The notes: generated from the sequence alone by a model not told the origin. A stretch of 64,000 bases of DNA from Frateuria aurantia DSM 6220 (GCF_000242255.2 NC_017033.1:1922001-1986000); one strand, 5' to 3'. Positions 27,341 through 36,799 are shown, counted from the stretch's first letter. Program-made: numbers and translations.

Positions 27341-28657
27341 ATGAACGACAGCAGCAATCCCCCGAAACGACCTCGCGGCCGGCCGCGCAAGCTCGTGGAG
27401 CCCAAGGCGCCGCGTTACCCGGCATTGGCATTTTCAGAGGAGCGGCGCCTGCTTGATCAATTGCGCAAGCAATCTGCCGCCAGTCATCCAGGCCACGACG
27501 CTACGGTGACGGTCAGCGATCTGGCCACGTTGGCCGAACAACCGAAGCCGGGCGTGCCTGCCAGTATTGCGATGCCGACAGGCCGGCGGCTGCGCTTCGA
27601 GCTTGATGACAGTCAGCGAGCCGTTGCCGCCGGATATGTCGCCGAGCGTGCAGAGCTGGGCATCACCGGGCTGGCGCCCAACAGCCGCCGAGGACTGGCT
27701 TCGGACTGGCTGAACTGGCTGGCGTTCTGCATGCATACCGGCGCTACAGTATTGCCGACTGAATTCATTGATCTTAAAAGATTTATAGACATGCTTGTCG
27801 CCGGCGAGCGCAAGAAAGCCACCATCGAGCATCATGTCTGGGCCATTACCGAAGTCAACCGTCGCTATGGCTGCCCCGATCCGATGGCCTCGGAACTTGC
27901 CCGGGATTATTGGCGGGACCTGCTGCGAGACCGCCTTCATGGCGAGCAGAAACAGGCGACCGGCCTCGGCCTTGATCAGGTCGAGCAGATGGTCGCCATG
28001 CTGCGTGATCCGGATCTGGATCTTCCGGCCCGCCATGCCAAGCCGGAAGACCAGGCTGCAGTGGTCGAGGCACAACGCCGACGCGCCTTGCGTGATGCCG
28101 CCTTGATCAACGCGGCCTATGATCTGGCCATGCGATCGGCCGAATTGGTCGCCATACGCTGGGACCGTATCTTCCGCGATCCGGACGGCAGCGGTGCCTA
28201 CCGGGTGGGGAAGTCCAAGACTGACCAGCTTGGCCAAGGACAGCTGCGCTATCTGCGGCCCGAAACCATGGCCGACCTGGAAGCGTGGCAAGCCGTGGCC
28301 GGTCCTTCACCATTCGCATTTCATCGTGTGCTCGAGCATAACGCTGATCATCAACCCATCCAGTCCAGCGATGCCACCGAACGTCTGATCTGGCCAACCT
28401 TGACCACACGGGAAATCGGCGTGATCTACAAGCGCGCCGCGCGACTGATCGGTATCGAATCACCGACATTCAGCGGTCACTCGACACGCGTGGGTGCAAC
28501 TCAGGATCTGATCGAAAGTGGTGGCACCACGGAGGAAGCCCAGCAAATGGGCGGCTGGCGTGATGGCCGGATGGTGGCCAGGTACGCGGAACGGCCACTG
28601 GCCAAACGCGCCGGACAAGGACGGTTCGGCAAGCTGGCCAAGCACCGGAACAGCTGA
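27341..28657 (+). CDS. Tyrosine recombinase/integrase with N-terminal AT-hook-like motif
   Basis: A 438-residue site-specific recombinase. Residues 9-17 (KRPRGRPRK) form an AT-hook-like basic motif. A SAM-like core-binding domain spans roughly residues 90-195. The catalytic domain shows arginine in MRSAELVAIRW (about residue 262), lysine in GKSKTD, HxxR in SGHSTRVG (about 382-385) and the nucleophile tyrosine in GRMVARYAE (about residue 412). A tryptophan (GGWRDG) stands where many relatives have the second histidine. All catalytic residues are present, so it should be active. It probably mobilises or once mobilised the accessory region that follows. Confidence 0.9.
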   Translation: MNDSSNPPKRPRGRPRKLVEPKAPRYPALAFSEERRLLDQLRKQSAASHPGHDATVTVSDLATLAEQPKPGVPASIAMPTGRRLRFELDDSQRAVAAGYVAERAELGITGLAPNSRRGLASDWLNWLAFCMHTGATVLPTEFIDLKRFIDMLVAGERKKATIEHHVWAITEVNRRYGCPDPMASELARDYWRDLLRDRLHGEQKQATGLGLDQVEQMVAMLRDPDLDLPARHAKPEDQAAVVEAQRRRALRDAALINAAYDLAMRSAELVAIRWDRIFRDPDGSGAYRVGKSKTDQLGQGQLRYLRPETMADLEAWQAVAGPSPFAFHRVLEHNADHQPIQSSDATERLIWPTLTTREIGVIYKRAARLIGIESPTFSGHSTRVGATQDLIESGGTTEEAQQMGGWRDGRMVARYAERPLAKRAGQGRFGKLAKHRNS

Positions 28658-28690
28658 CAGCTGTTCCGGTCATCAAGCTGACTCATATGC

Positions 28691-28700
28691 GTTACATAAC
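28691..28700. repeat. GTTACATAAC site downstream of the recombinase
   Basis: This ten-base near-palindrome (GTTA, CA, TAAC) lies 34 bases after the recombinase stop. The same ten bases recur in reverse orientation at 36827-36836 before the coiled-coil gene, and close variants occur at 36800-36809 and 36006-36015. Confidence 0.45.
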
Positions 28701-28849
28701 AACAAATACGATCATGGCTACAAAGCAAAGTCATAACTGTCAGCGGCTGCGGTCCATCGAATCCAGAACAAGGTTCATGGTGTCGCGTTCACAGGCCCCA
28801 TTAGACCAGACTTCATATTTTACATAATATACATTATGCGAAGTGGGAT

Positions 28850-29326
28850 GTGAGGCCAGTAAGCCAGCTCCGCGCCGTCGTCGCCGCCGCGGGATCCAGA
28901 CCCGCATGGATGTTGGATGCGTCCGGCTTCAAGGGTCTGCTGCACAGTTGCTTTCTGAGTCCGCAGCGTTGCGCCGACTATCTCGGCGTCACCCTGTGCA
29001 CCGTCCAGCACTGGATATCTGGCACGCGTCGTGTGCCGTGGTCTGTGCTTCGCCTGCTGCGGCTGCATCGTTGTGGCTAGCTGGGCGCACTGCTTGATCG
29101 CTGGAAAGGCAGGTACATCCGCGAAGATGCGATCTATGCGCCAGCTGGCAAGCCGTTTCGGTTCGAGCTACTGGATCTGTTCTTCTTGACCATCGAGCGC
29201 GCCAGGTTCTGGCAGCTCGATTATGACCGCCCAGGCTCGGTCCAGGCCGATGCTGTGACGCGCCCCAAAACAAAGATGAGGCCTCGGGTTGCCATAGCGC
29301 TTCACAAATCATCAATGCCTACCTGA
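28850..29326 (+). pseudogene. VC1465-family Xer recombination activation factor-like gene interrupted by an amber codon
   Basis: A GTG at 28850 opens a frame that runs to TAG at 29078-29080 and then continues, in the same frame and with clear family sequence, to TGA at 29324-29326 (about 158 codons in all). The first part holds a helix-turn-helix-like CADYLGVTLCTVQHWISGTRRVPWSVLRLLRL. The second part reads LGALLDRWKGRYIREDAIYAP and FRFELLDLFFLTIERARFW. This layout resembles the small phage/element proteins annotated VC1465-family Xer recombination activation factor (XafT). An inverted repeat CATAAT, ATAC, ATTATG sits just upstream (28823-28838). The single stop codon suggests recent inactivation, or a split product. 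Confidence 0.6.
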
Positions 29327-29632
29327 TCAAAAGTGTTACCGCCTGAGGGTAAATGTGACGTAACGGATATTGACTGGCGACAGGGCTACTGCAATGCCGT
29401 CAAACCACCCTGCCCAATTACTCTCTGCTCGGGGGTCTTCTCGGGCGGTGTAGATGCATTGCAAACACCATCACCATTGTTGGCAATGATCCTGCAAATA
29501 CTCCTAGAAACAGGAAATGCGTACCCTGCTCCGTCAGGCAGTTACGGTGGTCCGGATGGCATCCGTCTCAAGGTCTTCGAACGGGCTAAGCCGTGAGGCT
29601 GGCGATTGGATGCTCAAGTTGGGGCAGTGCAC

Positions 29633-31216
29633 TCAGTACCTGGAGGGCTTTAAATACACCACCTGATCGGAATCATCGAATGTAGTTACCAGATGCTTTA
29701 GTACACCGCTTCCTATAAAGCCTGCCACACCCTCCATGCCATTCATCCCCTTGGTGTCAGTACCAAGCGTAAATTCAGGAAGCTGCGCATGAATCGGACC
29801 CAATTCGAATGGTTGATTATGCGCGACAAGGTCCTGGATGACTCCATCGTAGCCATGGATCTTGCCCTTCCCTTGCTCAGCATGAAACAGTCGATATAGA
29901 TTATGCTCTCGAGAAAATGGCGCAAGCAGATCCATCAAATCATTGAATCCAGTGTCAAGCACGAACCAACCACCAATACCACCTACCGATGCCCAAACGG
30001 CTGGCAGCTGATGAACATCATGCAGAGGCAGGCGAATAGCCGTGGGGTCCGGATGAAAGGCCGCCGAGCGGATCAGAATGACTTTCCTTGCTGCATAATC
30101 AATGCTGGCCACATAACCGTTGAACAGCTCCAATCCACCGATCGCGCCGTCTGCATCCAGCATGGGCTGAACAGCAAAGGTCTGATTGTCAAAACTCAAT
30201 TGATGGCCTAGAGAAATGTGCTTGACTGTTGTAAATGCTTGAGCAACATGTCCGGAGCCTAGGCCCATCCCGGTCGCTTGCCCCTGGCTGGCAAGTCCTA
30301 ACTCCTTGGTCACCCGTTCCGATAGCACGTTGGTCCCACCGCTATCCAGCATGAAGCGAAAGTGCTGACCCTGTATGGTGACTGGCAGATAGATATATCC
30401 ATGTTCAAATTCAAATGGCAAGCTGACTTGGTCAGCGCCGGCAGGCAAGGATAGTGCCGTATGCAGAACAGGAGTATCAAAATTTTTCTGAGTCACACTG
30501 GTATTCAGATGAACCTGTATGACTTGGGACAGCTGCCTGGCCTGCTGCCCACTCGGAATACTCAATGTACGGAAAGGGAGTTGTATGCCCTGTACGTCAC
30601 GATAATCATCCCATTGAGTGGTGATCTTGTCTTTGTCCTCAGTAGTAACCAGTTGAGCGATAAGGTGGGACTTGGCATCAATCCACAAGTCTAGAGCCAC
30701 CCCTCCTTTGGGTATAATATGTATTATATCAAATGTCTTGCCCTGTCTGCTGACTCGTCCGGCGGCAACAATCTTGGCTGGCCAACGCTTTGGATACCAC
30801 CATGCACTGAAATTCTGGTAAAGCTGAGTTACTTCGGAAGGTGTCGGTGGTTTATGCACTACAAGGTGATTGCCATTACTGCTATGCCAATAGCTTTGGC
30901 CATCGTAACCCATAGCCTGTTGAAACGGCCCAACATGAGCACTGCCTGCCATGCGCTTGGCGCAGAGATCGGTCAAGTATTCCATCGTGCCCGCTAATTG
31001 GGCGACGTGAACATCTTCTTGCACCTTTATCCTGCAGATTTTGTCCCACGCCCATCCTCCCATCGCAACTTTGCTTTGGGCAAGCATAGCCTCAGCTATC
31101 GCCCCCGCCCCTTGATGATCAGCTGATGTCGGGATTGTCTCCACGCATGATGCGGTGCATGTGAGGCCTCCAACGAACAAGCCAAGCCATGGCACCAACT
31201 TTCTGACAATATTCAT
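29633..31216 (-). CDS. Secreted retropepsin-like aspartic protease-like protein
   Basis: A 527-residue protein with an N-terminal signal segment (about residues 1-24; the CTASC region could be a lipobox). The C-terminal half contains two aspartyl-protease-like motifs, FMLDSGGTNVLSERV (about residue 292) and FVLDTGFNDLMDLL (about 427), the double DTG arrangement of periplasmic retropepsin-like proteins. The first is DSGG rather than DTG. The N-terminal half resembles outer-membrane-lipoprotein-sorting-like folds with many strands. Base composition is clearly more AT-rich than in the flanking core genes, which suggests transfer. No partner gene is adjacent. Confidence 0.75.
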   Translation of the reverse strand: MNIVRKLVPWLGLFVGGLTCTASCVETIPTSADHQGAGAIAEAMLAQSKVAMGGWAWDKICRIKVQEDVHVAQLAGTMEYLTDLCAKRMAGSAHVGPFQQAMGYDGQSYWHSSNGNHLVVHKPPTPSEVTQLYQNFSAWWYPKRWPAKIVAAGRVSRQGKTFDIIHIIPKGGVALDLWIDAKSHLIAQLVTTEDKDKITTQWDDYRDVQGIQLPFRTLSIPSGQQARQLSQVIQVHLNTSVTQKNFDTPVLHTALSLPAGADQVSLPFEFEHGYIYLPVTIQGQHFRFMLDSGGTNVLSERVTKELGLASQGQATGMGLGSGHVAQAFTTVKHISLGHQLSFDNQTFAVQPMLDADGAIGGLELFNGYVASIDYAARKVILIRSAAFHPDPTAIRLPLHDVHQLPAVWASVGGIGGWFVLDTGFNDLMDLLAPFSREHNLYRLFHAEQGKGKIHGYDGVIQDLVAHNQPFELGPIHAQLPEFTLGTDTKGMNGMEGVAGFIGSGVLKHLVTTFDDSDQVVYLKPSRY

Positions 31217-32239
31217 CTCACCCCCGGGTCAAAATAATCTGAAACCCACATAAAATCGTGCCTGCAAGATTATCCACTCCTCCTGTGAACCACATTACCC
31301 TCATGATGATGCCTTGTTTTCGAAGTGGTTCCGGAGCTATCGAGGAAGCTTGAGAATAAATCCCGCAATCATCGTTTGCAATCGAAGATCCCGAGACAGA
31401 TTGAAAAAATGAAAACGTAGGTTATTGCATCTTAAGTTGGACTTACCCTGCTCTTAGACACTCCGCACCCTCACAAAAAGCCTGTTCAAAGGCCTCGGGA
31501 CTGACGCCGCGGATGTGGCTATGACAACGGGTTCCATTGCAGAAGACCTCGATGTAGTCGAAGATATCGGCACGGGCGAGATCGCGGGTTTTATAAACGG
31601 GCTTGCGGATACGTTCCTTCTTCAAGCTGCTGAAGAAGGACCCACGATGGCATTGTCCCAGCAATTGCCACGTCGGCTCATACTGGGCTGCAGGTTGTGT
31701 TCTCGGCAGAAGCGCCGCCAGTCATCGCTGCCAAACTGTGTCCCCTGGTCGGAATGAACGAGAACGCGTTGCTGAGGATTGCGTCGGAGCACGGCCATGA
31801 ACAAGGCGTCCAGAACGATCTCGCGCGCCAGCGTCGGCTTCATTGACCACCCCACGATCTTGCGGGCATAGAGATCCACTACGACCGCCAGATAAAGCCA
31901 GCCCTGCCACGTCCGGATATAGGTAATATCCGTCACCCATACTTGATCCGGCCGCTCGACGGTAAAGGCCCGATTGAGATGATTGGGCGCAATGATCGAG
32001 GGCCGGCCTGCGATGTGGCGTGGTGCTTTGTATCACCGTAACGCCTTGATCTTGTGCGCACGCATGATCTGGGCCACACGATGCCTTCAGACATGGGTTT
32101 TGTGCAACCACGCATAAAAGCCGCTGCGCGAAGCGCCTGGCACGCGACACATCGTGGCCACGCGGTAGGTGTCCCTATGCTCGTTGATAAACCGGTACTT
32201 CACTCGGGCTGCTGAGCAAAGTACCTGGCGGTGGGTCCA

Positions 32240-32482
32240 ATTGGTCGTTGCAACACCTGAATATTCGGCTTAACCGTCGAGAGGTGACCAATGGCCACAC
32301 TGGGAAGACCGGGCTTAACCAACGCGCAAAAGGCTGAACTATGGGATCGCTGGCAGAAAGGTGAGTTTCAAAGCGAATTTGGGCGAGTGGTGGGGAAGTT
32401 TCCCGCATCAATCTTCGGCATCCTGCGATTACATGGCGGCATCCGGCCGGCCATACCAAAGCGTGCGCCGCTGACGTTGACA
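32240..32482 (+). mobile_element. IS30-family transposase fragment inside the IS3 remnant
   Basis: An ATG at 32291 opens MATLGRPGLTNAQKAELWDRWQ and continues GRVVGKFPASIFGILRLHGGIRP, the N-terminal helix-turn-helix region of IS30-family transposases. The likeness ends near residue 64, where sequence turns into the reverse of the IS3 orfA. ATTGGTCGTTGCAAC at 32240-32254 looks like an IS30-type end. Only about 240 bases remain, so the right end and DDE domain are gone. Confidence 0.6.
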
Positions 32483-32663
32483 CGCTGCTCCGAATCATCC
32501 GGTTTTGCAGCCTTGATCCACTTGTAAAGGCTGTGGGCCGACACGCCGAGCCGCTCGGATACTTCGGCCACTGAATAGCCGCGCTCGATGACTTGCCGAA
32601 CGGCCTCGTCTTTAAATTCCGGGGTAAATCTCTGGTTGCTCATGGCACTTCCTCCTATGCTCA

Positions 32664-32743
32664 AATCATAGGGCCGAAGTGTCTATGAGAGCCGGGCAAG
32701 TCCAATCATAGGGCCGAAATGTCTATGAGAGTCGGGCAAGTCC
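32664..32743. repeat. Tandem 40-bp duplication of the IS3 right end
   Basis: Bases 32664-32703 and 32704-32743 are the same 40-base unit with two mismatches. Each unit contains the terminal inverted repeat of the IS3 element (ending GGGCAAGTCC), so the element has two right ends in tandem. Confidence 0.85.
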
Positions 32744-32957
32744 AGCATTGAATGCAGGAGTATGCGGTGTCAGCTGTCATATGCCGTATGGGCATTGCGC
32801 ATGTTGCTTTGCAATCATCATATGCAGTGAGATATCGTCCTCTGAACCCGGCATCATCGCCCTTTTAGGATGCACTGTAGTACCCAGGACGAATTTCGCT
32901 TCGACATCGCAATTCGTTCGTGCCAGGGCTCAGGGACAATCATAAGGAGATGTATTC

Positions 32958-33392
32958 ATGATCATGTGGCATCCCGCGAAAGCTTCGCGATCGTCGGCAC
33001 GTATCGCTCCCCGGATCGTATTGGCCGTCGCCTGCCTCTGGATGTGCCTGGTCGCACAGGTCGCCATGGGAGCTGAGATGACATCTCAGTCGCTGTTGGG
33101 TCGTTGGGCCATGCGCGGGATACCCGTCGAGGCAGGTGACGCGATGATAACGGTGATTCAAAAGACCGATGGCGACCAGCTCAAGGTCATCCCGCCTCGC
33201 GATCTTGCGAATGCCACCGGGGGCGCCGTGGTGGTGGCAAAGACCGGGGACGGGAAGTATGCCTCGCTACCCTCGCAGGATGCCCAGGTAACACTCACCT
33301 TCCAATCACCACATGCGGCACACCTCGAGATATTGCGCGATCATCGAGGCGAGAAAGCGAATTACTCCATCGATCTCGTGCATCTGAATTAG
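32958..33392 (+). CDS. Small secreted hypothetical protein
   Basis: A 144-residue protein with a long basic N-terminus and a hydrophobic segment (IVLAVACLWMCLVAQVAMGA, about residues 20-39) typical of a Sec signal peptide, with cleavage likely after VAMGA. The remaining 105 residues are polar and strand-rich (a LLGRWAMRG start, then VTLTFQSPHAAHLEILRDHRGE), like lipocalin-like or DUF-type periplasmic proteins. AAGGAGA at 32944-32950 supports ATG 32958. A strong terminator follows directly, so it is a single-gene unit. No function is recognised. Confidence 0.75.
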   Translation: MIMWHPAKASRSSARIAPRIVLAVACLWMCLVAQVAMGAEMTSQSLLGRWAMRGIPVEAGDAMITVIQKTDGDQLKVIPPRDLANATGGAVVVAKTGDGKYASLPSQDAQVTLTFQSPHAAHLEILRDHRGEKANYSIDLVHLN

Positions 33393-33394
33393 TC

Positions 33395-33427
33395 AACGAG
33401 GGCGCCCATGGTGCCCTCGTTGTTTAT
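33395..33427 (+). terminator. Intrinsic terminator after the small secreted protein gene
   Basis: AACGAGGGCGCC pairs with GGTGCCCTCGTT (twelve base pairs including one wobble) around a CAT loop, followed by GTTTATT. It begins two bases after the stop codon. Confidence 0.85.
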
Positions 33428-33638
33428 TGCTCCGCAGCTGGCAGTTTTGAGGGGGTTCTACCCCATTATCGGCCCATGATAAGAACAACTTACGGACACA
33501 ACCGCCTGTTGCGCCCACATTTGCCCTGCTCCATCAAGCAGCTGCGCGATCCGGATGGCATCGCAAACTGTTTTTTCCTGCAAACTACATCGTCATAATC
33601 CGCACGTCCGTGTGCGGGACAATCTTTGATGTACAGAC

Positions 33639-34559
33639 TTATGCTTGGGCCAGCGCGTGATTGATGGCCGCGCAAATCGCGGCGACCTGGGCATCGTTGC
33701 ATTGCTGCGGCGTGGCTTTGGGGCTATCCGGATAGACTTCGGTGGTGGTCACGAATCGGGCATGGGTAATGCCTGCGCACAGGCCCAGCTGCTTGACGGG
33801 ATATTCGATAACACCGGGTGCTACCACCGGGCTGCCGATGATCATGCCGTCCGCATCGGCCGGTGCGATATGGGTCACGGCCTGCACGGCGGCGATGATC
33901 GCCTGCTGGAAGTCGCGCTGCGGATGCTCGCTGTCATCGACCAGGTAAAACCCGTCGGGAATACCACCTGGCGGCAAGGGCTTGCCATCACGCGCGGCCA
34001 GCGCCGGCCGGAATTCGGAATCGTCGGTATCGGTGGTTTCGTGCAGATCGATATGCATCAGGCAGTCGCCGCGCAACGGTTCGGTCAACGCCCACAAGGC
34101 TGCCGATTCAGCGGCCGGGCTGTCTTCGCGGAATGAACGGTTCGGATCGATGGCATCGGGATTCCAGCGCTGGATGTGTTCATAGCCCCAGGGGCTGACG
34201 CAAGGCACCACCAGCAGATTCGCGCGATCGGCAAAGCCCCCTGCCCGTGTTTTCAGAAACTGCAGCGCACCATGAACGCCACTGGTTTCATATCCATGGA
34301 CGCCGCCCGTCACAAGCACGGTTGGCAGCGCCTGATTCCAGGACTTGCTTCGCACAGCATAAAGAGGATAGATATCATGGCCATAGGTGTGTCGGCCATA
34401 TTCGCTCACCTCGAAATCGGTCCGCAAGTCGTCGATTTCGCGTACCACCTCATCGTGATAGCTGCGCTTGCGCGTCTGGGTCGCCAACCACCGTGCCTTT
34501 TCTTCGCTCCCCCACGGCTGTCCGGGCGTGCCGATGGGAAAAAATGCCTCGTTGCTCAT
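33639..34559 (-). CDS. M14-family zinc carboxypeptidase/succinylglutamate desuccinylase-like protein
   Basis: A 306-residue M14-like metallopeptidase. The zinc site is HxxE in GGVHGYETSG (about residues 88-91) plus a histidine in MHIDLHETTDTDD (about residue 172). DPNRSF corresponds to the substrate-binding NR pair of the family. A glutamate in TTTEVYPDS near the C-terminus is a candidate catalytic base. There is no signal peptide, so a cytoplasmic peptidase or amidohydrolase is likely. Its base composition resembles the core genome more than the IS-rich flank does. Confidence 0.85.
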   Translation of the reverse strand: MSNEAFFPIGTPGQPWGSEEKARWLATQTRKRSYHDEVVREIDDLRTDFEVSEYGRHTYGHDIYPLYAVRSKSWNQALPTVLVTGGVHGYETSGVHGALQFLKTRAGGFADRANLLVVPCVSPWGYEHIQRWNPDAIDPNRSFREDSPAAESAALWALTEPLRGDCLMHIDLHETTDTDDSEFRPALAARDGKPLPPGGIPDGFYLVDDSEHPQRDFQQAIIAAVQAVTHIAPADADGMIIGSPVVAPGVIEYPVKQLGLCAGITHARFVTTTEVYPDSPKATPQQCNDAQVAAICAAINHALAQA

Positions 34560-34851
34560 GCTGCGGTCGATCTCGTCATGGAACTGCCCGAATTGTAACG
34601 AACATAGCGTATCGAGTATTCAGTGAATCAGGCGCCCTCCCCCTTCGGCACATCGTTGTTTGTCGTTTTCTGATCATCATGAAGACCGCCTTGCAGTCGC
34701 ATCACCAGGCCGGTAACTCAGGCGGCCGCGCGTCAAGGGATCTGGCTGCCATGCAGAGGGATACCGTCTCGGTCGACGTCAAACCCTGAGTGCCTGAGCC
34801 TCGCTCCACTCCCGCAGTGCGGGCGTGCCGTCCACTCGTGATCCGGCTCGT

Positions 34852-35994
34852 TCAGCTCTTGCGTGGCCGCCCTCGCCGGTCGGGGTCGATACGCTTCAGG
34901 CTGACTTCTCCATTTTCCTGCAGCGGCCCGATTTCATAACGCTGTACGTCACGCAGTCGACGCAGCCGAGGAGAACTGTCTGGGTCCAGATCGACCAATG
35001 GTCGACGACACGTGGTGCAGATCAGTTCGAAATCAGCCGGCGCTGAGCAGATCTTTCTGCATCCCGGGCACTGCTTGCGGTGACGGGAACTGGGCCCCTT
35101 CACCGACGAACTGACATCAAGATGATGGACTACCCGGTTGTAGCGCTCTTCCGGCACGCCCTGCTGACTGAAGGCCTTGCCCGCCTGACGACGCACCACG
35201 TTCAAGGCCTCGCGACGGCTGCCCTGAGCACGTTGACGGGCCGGCATCAACTCGGTGTCATCTGGGCTCCAGTACTGCGGTGCCGCCTCCTTCAGTCCGA
35301 GATCGGCTGGCATGGGCAAATGGCCCGGATCAGGCAAGGCCGCAATCCGGCGGCCGATCCAGCTGAAAGCAAAGCCGGTGGCCAGCAGCTTGCCGCAGGC
35401 CTGGTCAAAGGCCCCGCCAATAATGATGGCATGCCCTATTCTTCTGCCGGTCTGTCGTTGACCGGGAATACCTTCGGCGCAGGGCAGCAATCCGATACGG
35501 ATCATCTGGTCCGCCAGCAGGCGATCATGATAGCCGTCATCGACATAACTTCGCATGGCCGGCTCATCGTCCAGATCAAGCACAGCCTCCTCGTCCGGCC
35601 CAGCCTCATCGTCATCTTTCTCCAGTTCATCCAGCCAATGACGAGGCGGATCGCGGTGAGCATCGAGCGCCTGCAGGCGGACTTCCTCGTCCTTGATCCG
35701 CCCCCGCCAAGCTCGGGCCATCTGGTGAACCATGGTCGACAACGTCGCCTGCAAGGGTCGCAGCACGATCATGTTCGGATTCAGGGATATCTCGTCGACC
35801 TGCAAGGCCTCACCCTCCGGAGCCGGTGCATACAAGAGATTTTTTCTCGCGTAATGACCGTTGCGTCCGCGACAAGGACTGTAGGAAATCATGCAACGGG
35901 GAACGGCTCCGTCGAACAACTCCCGATTGAAGAAATCGAAAGCCTCGACCAGTTCGTCCTTGATCTGCTCGTAGGGAATCGTGGGTGTACTCAC
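34852..35994 (-). CDS. SprT-like protein with destroyed zinc motif and C-terminal AT-hook-like tail
   Basis: A 380-residue protein. The N-terminal domain (about residues 9-105) has the SprT/Spartan layout: ELVEAFDFFNRELFDGAVP, a strand pair ending in DEISLNP, then the helix that should hold HExxH. Here it reads STMVHQMARAWRG, so the catalytic glutamate is glutamine and the second histidine is arginine. An acidic linker, a basic middle and a CPGC...CTTC zinc ribbon (about 309-332) follow, and the protein ends RRGRPRKS, an AT-hook-like tail. SprT-like proteins are common on integrative elements, where their role is unknown. This one should bind DNA but not cleave protein. Confidence 0.75.
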   Translation of the reverse strand: MSTPTIPYEQIKDELVEAFDFFNRELFDGAVPRCMISYSPCRGRNGHYARKNLLYAPAPEGEALQVDEISLNPNMIVLRPLQATLSTMVHQMARAWRGRIKDEEVRLQALDAHRDPPRHWLDELEKDDDEAGPDEEAVLDLDDEPAMRSYVDDGYHDRLLADQMIRIGLLPCAEGIPGQRQTGRRIGHAIIIGGAFDQACGKLLATGFAFSWIGRRIAALPDPGHLPMPADLGLKEAAPQYWSPDDTELMPARQRAQGSRREALNVVRRQAGKAFSQQGVPEERYNRVVHHLDVSSSVKGPSSRHRKQCPGCRKICSAPADFELICTTCRRPLVDLDPDSSPRLRRLRDVQRYEIGPLQENGEVSLKRIDPDRRGRPRKS

Positions 35995-36005
35995 TGCTAT
36001 TCTCC

Positions 36006-36015
36006 GTTACAAAAC
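36006..36015. repeat. GTTACAAAAC site upstream of the SprT-like gene
   Basis: One mismatch from the GTTACATAAC motif seen elsewhere in this region, placed 12 bases before the SprT-like start in AT-rich DNA. The stretch 35995-36399 otherwise shows no supported gene and probably holds the promoter. Confidence 0.35.
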
Positions 36016-36399
36016 AGAACTATTTTAAAACAATACATTGCATTATATTTATCTGATCTTCCAGCCAGGAAAATTGACCGGCGGATGCGCAAGAAGGCGG
36101 CCCGGTCATACACAAGACCTGGCTCGCCATGACATGGCTTGGATCTGCCTTGGGCAGACCAGGTGCTGCATGGTGCCGACCACGAAGCCACTCAGTCTGG
36201 CCTGTCCCTGGCAGTGGAAGAAATCGCGCCAGGCTGACAGGATATGCCCGATAGCTTGCCGGGGCAGGCGGATACGCCTGAACAGCCCGCCCGTCACCTG
36301 AATCGCTGGTCCAGGTTGCCCCTCGCTCCGGCCAGTCTGGGGGACCCTCATCGCGCGATCACTCTCGCGAGTATCGCGCCGGCCTTACGGCGACCTCGA

Positions 36400-36765
36400 T
36401 CAGTCCGGTGACGAGCTCCGCAGCAAGGCAAGTTCAGCTTCCAGTTCAGCCAACCGGAACTGCAACTGATCCCGCTCGGACTGCAAGCTCAAGGCCCGGC
36501 TGCGCCAGTAGCCCGTTTCCAGCCCCACATTGACCAATTGTTCGGTCAACCGTTCCGAATGAGCTTTTTCGATACCGAGGCCGCTGTCCCGCCCGGCCAT
36601 CAAGGCATGCCGGGCGGCGAGCTCACGCGCCTCCTCTGCGCGGCGCTCCCGCCAGCGACGCTGACGCTCGGCGTTGGACAAGGCATCCGGCTTGCGAGGA
36701 CGGCCGCGACCTCGGCGTGGCTTGAGCTCCATGCCGACAGTACCGGGGTCGTTTTCATCAATCAT
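36400..36765 (-). CDS. Basic coiled-coil protein with AT-hook-like motif
   Basis: A 121-residue protein. Residues about 16-25 (PRRGRGRPRK) form an AT-hook-like motif, followed by a strongly basic helix (SNAERQRRWRERRAEEA) and a C-terminal coiled coil rich in leucine and glutamate (LQSERDQLQFRLAELEAELALL). The layout recalls KfrA-type or phage-borne DNA-binding proteins, but no family is certain. ATG 36765 is preferred over an upstream TTG. Two GTTACATA-type sites lie 35-71 bases before the start, suggesting autoregulation. The same GRPRK motif occurs in the recombinase and the SprT-like protein. Confidence 0.7.
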   Translation of the reverse strand: MIDENDPGTVGMELKPRRGRGRPRKPDALSNAERQRRWRERRAEEARELAARHALMAGRDSGLGIEKAHSERLTEQLVNVGLETGYWRSRALSLQSERDQLQFRLAELEAELALLRSSSPD

Positions 36766-36799
36766 TGGGCGCACCTGCAAGGTTGGCCTGACATTTTAC

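Larger units (their letters stand above)
31438..32744 (-). mobile_element. Degenerate IS3-family element
   Basis: The minus strand carries a truncated orfA (starting MSNQRFTPEFKDEAVRQVIERGYS at 32643, helix-turn-helix) and a broken orfB with an IS3 integrase core: DITYIRTWQGWLYLAVVVDLYARKIVGWS, HSDQGTQFGSDDW and the region before FFSSLKKERIRKP. The codon for the catalytic glutamate is lost in a frameshift near 31640 and about 40 residues are missing near 32100. Imperfect terminal repeats are seen (TGGACTTACCCTGCTCT at the left, the complement of AGAGTCGGGCAAGTCCA at the right). The element cannot transpose by itself. No clear target duplication was found. Confidence 0.8.
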
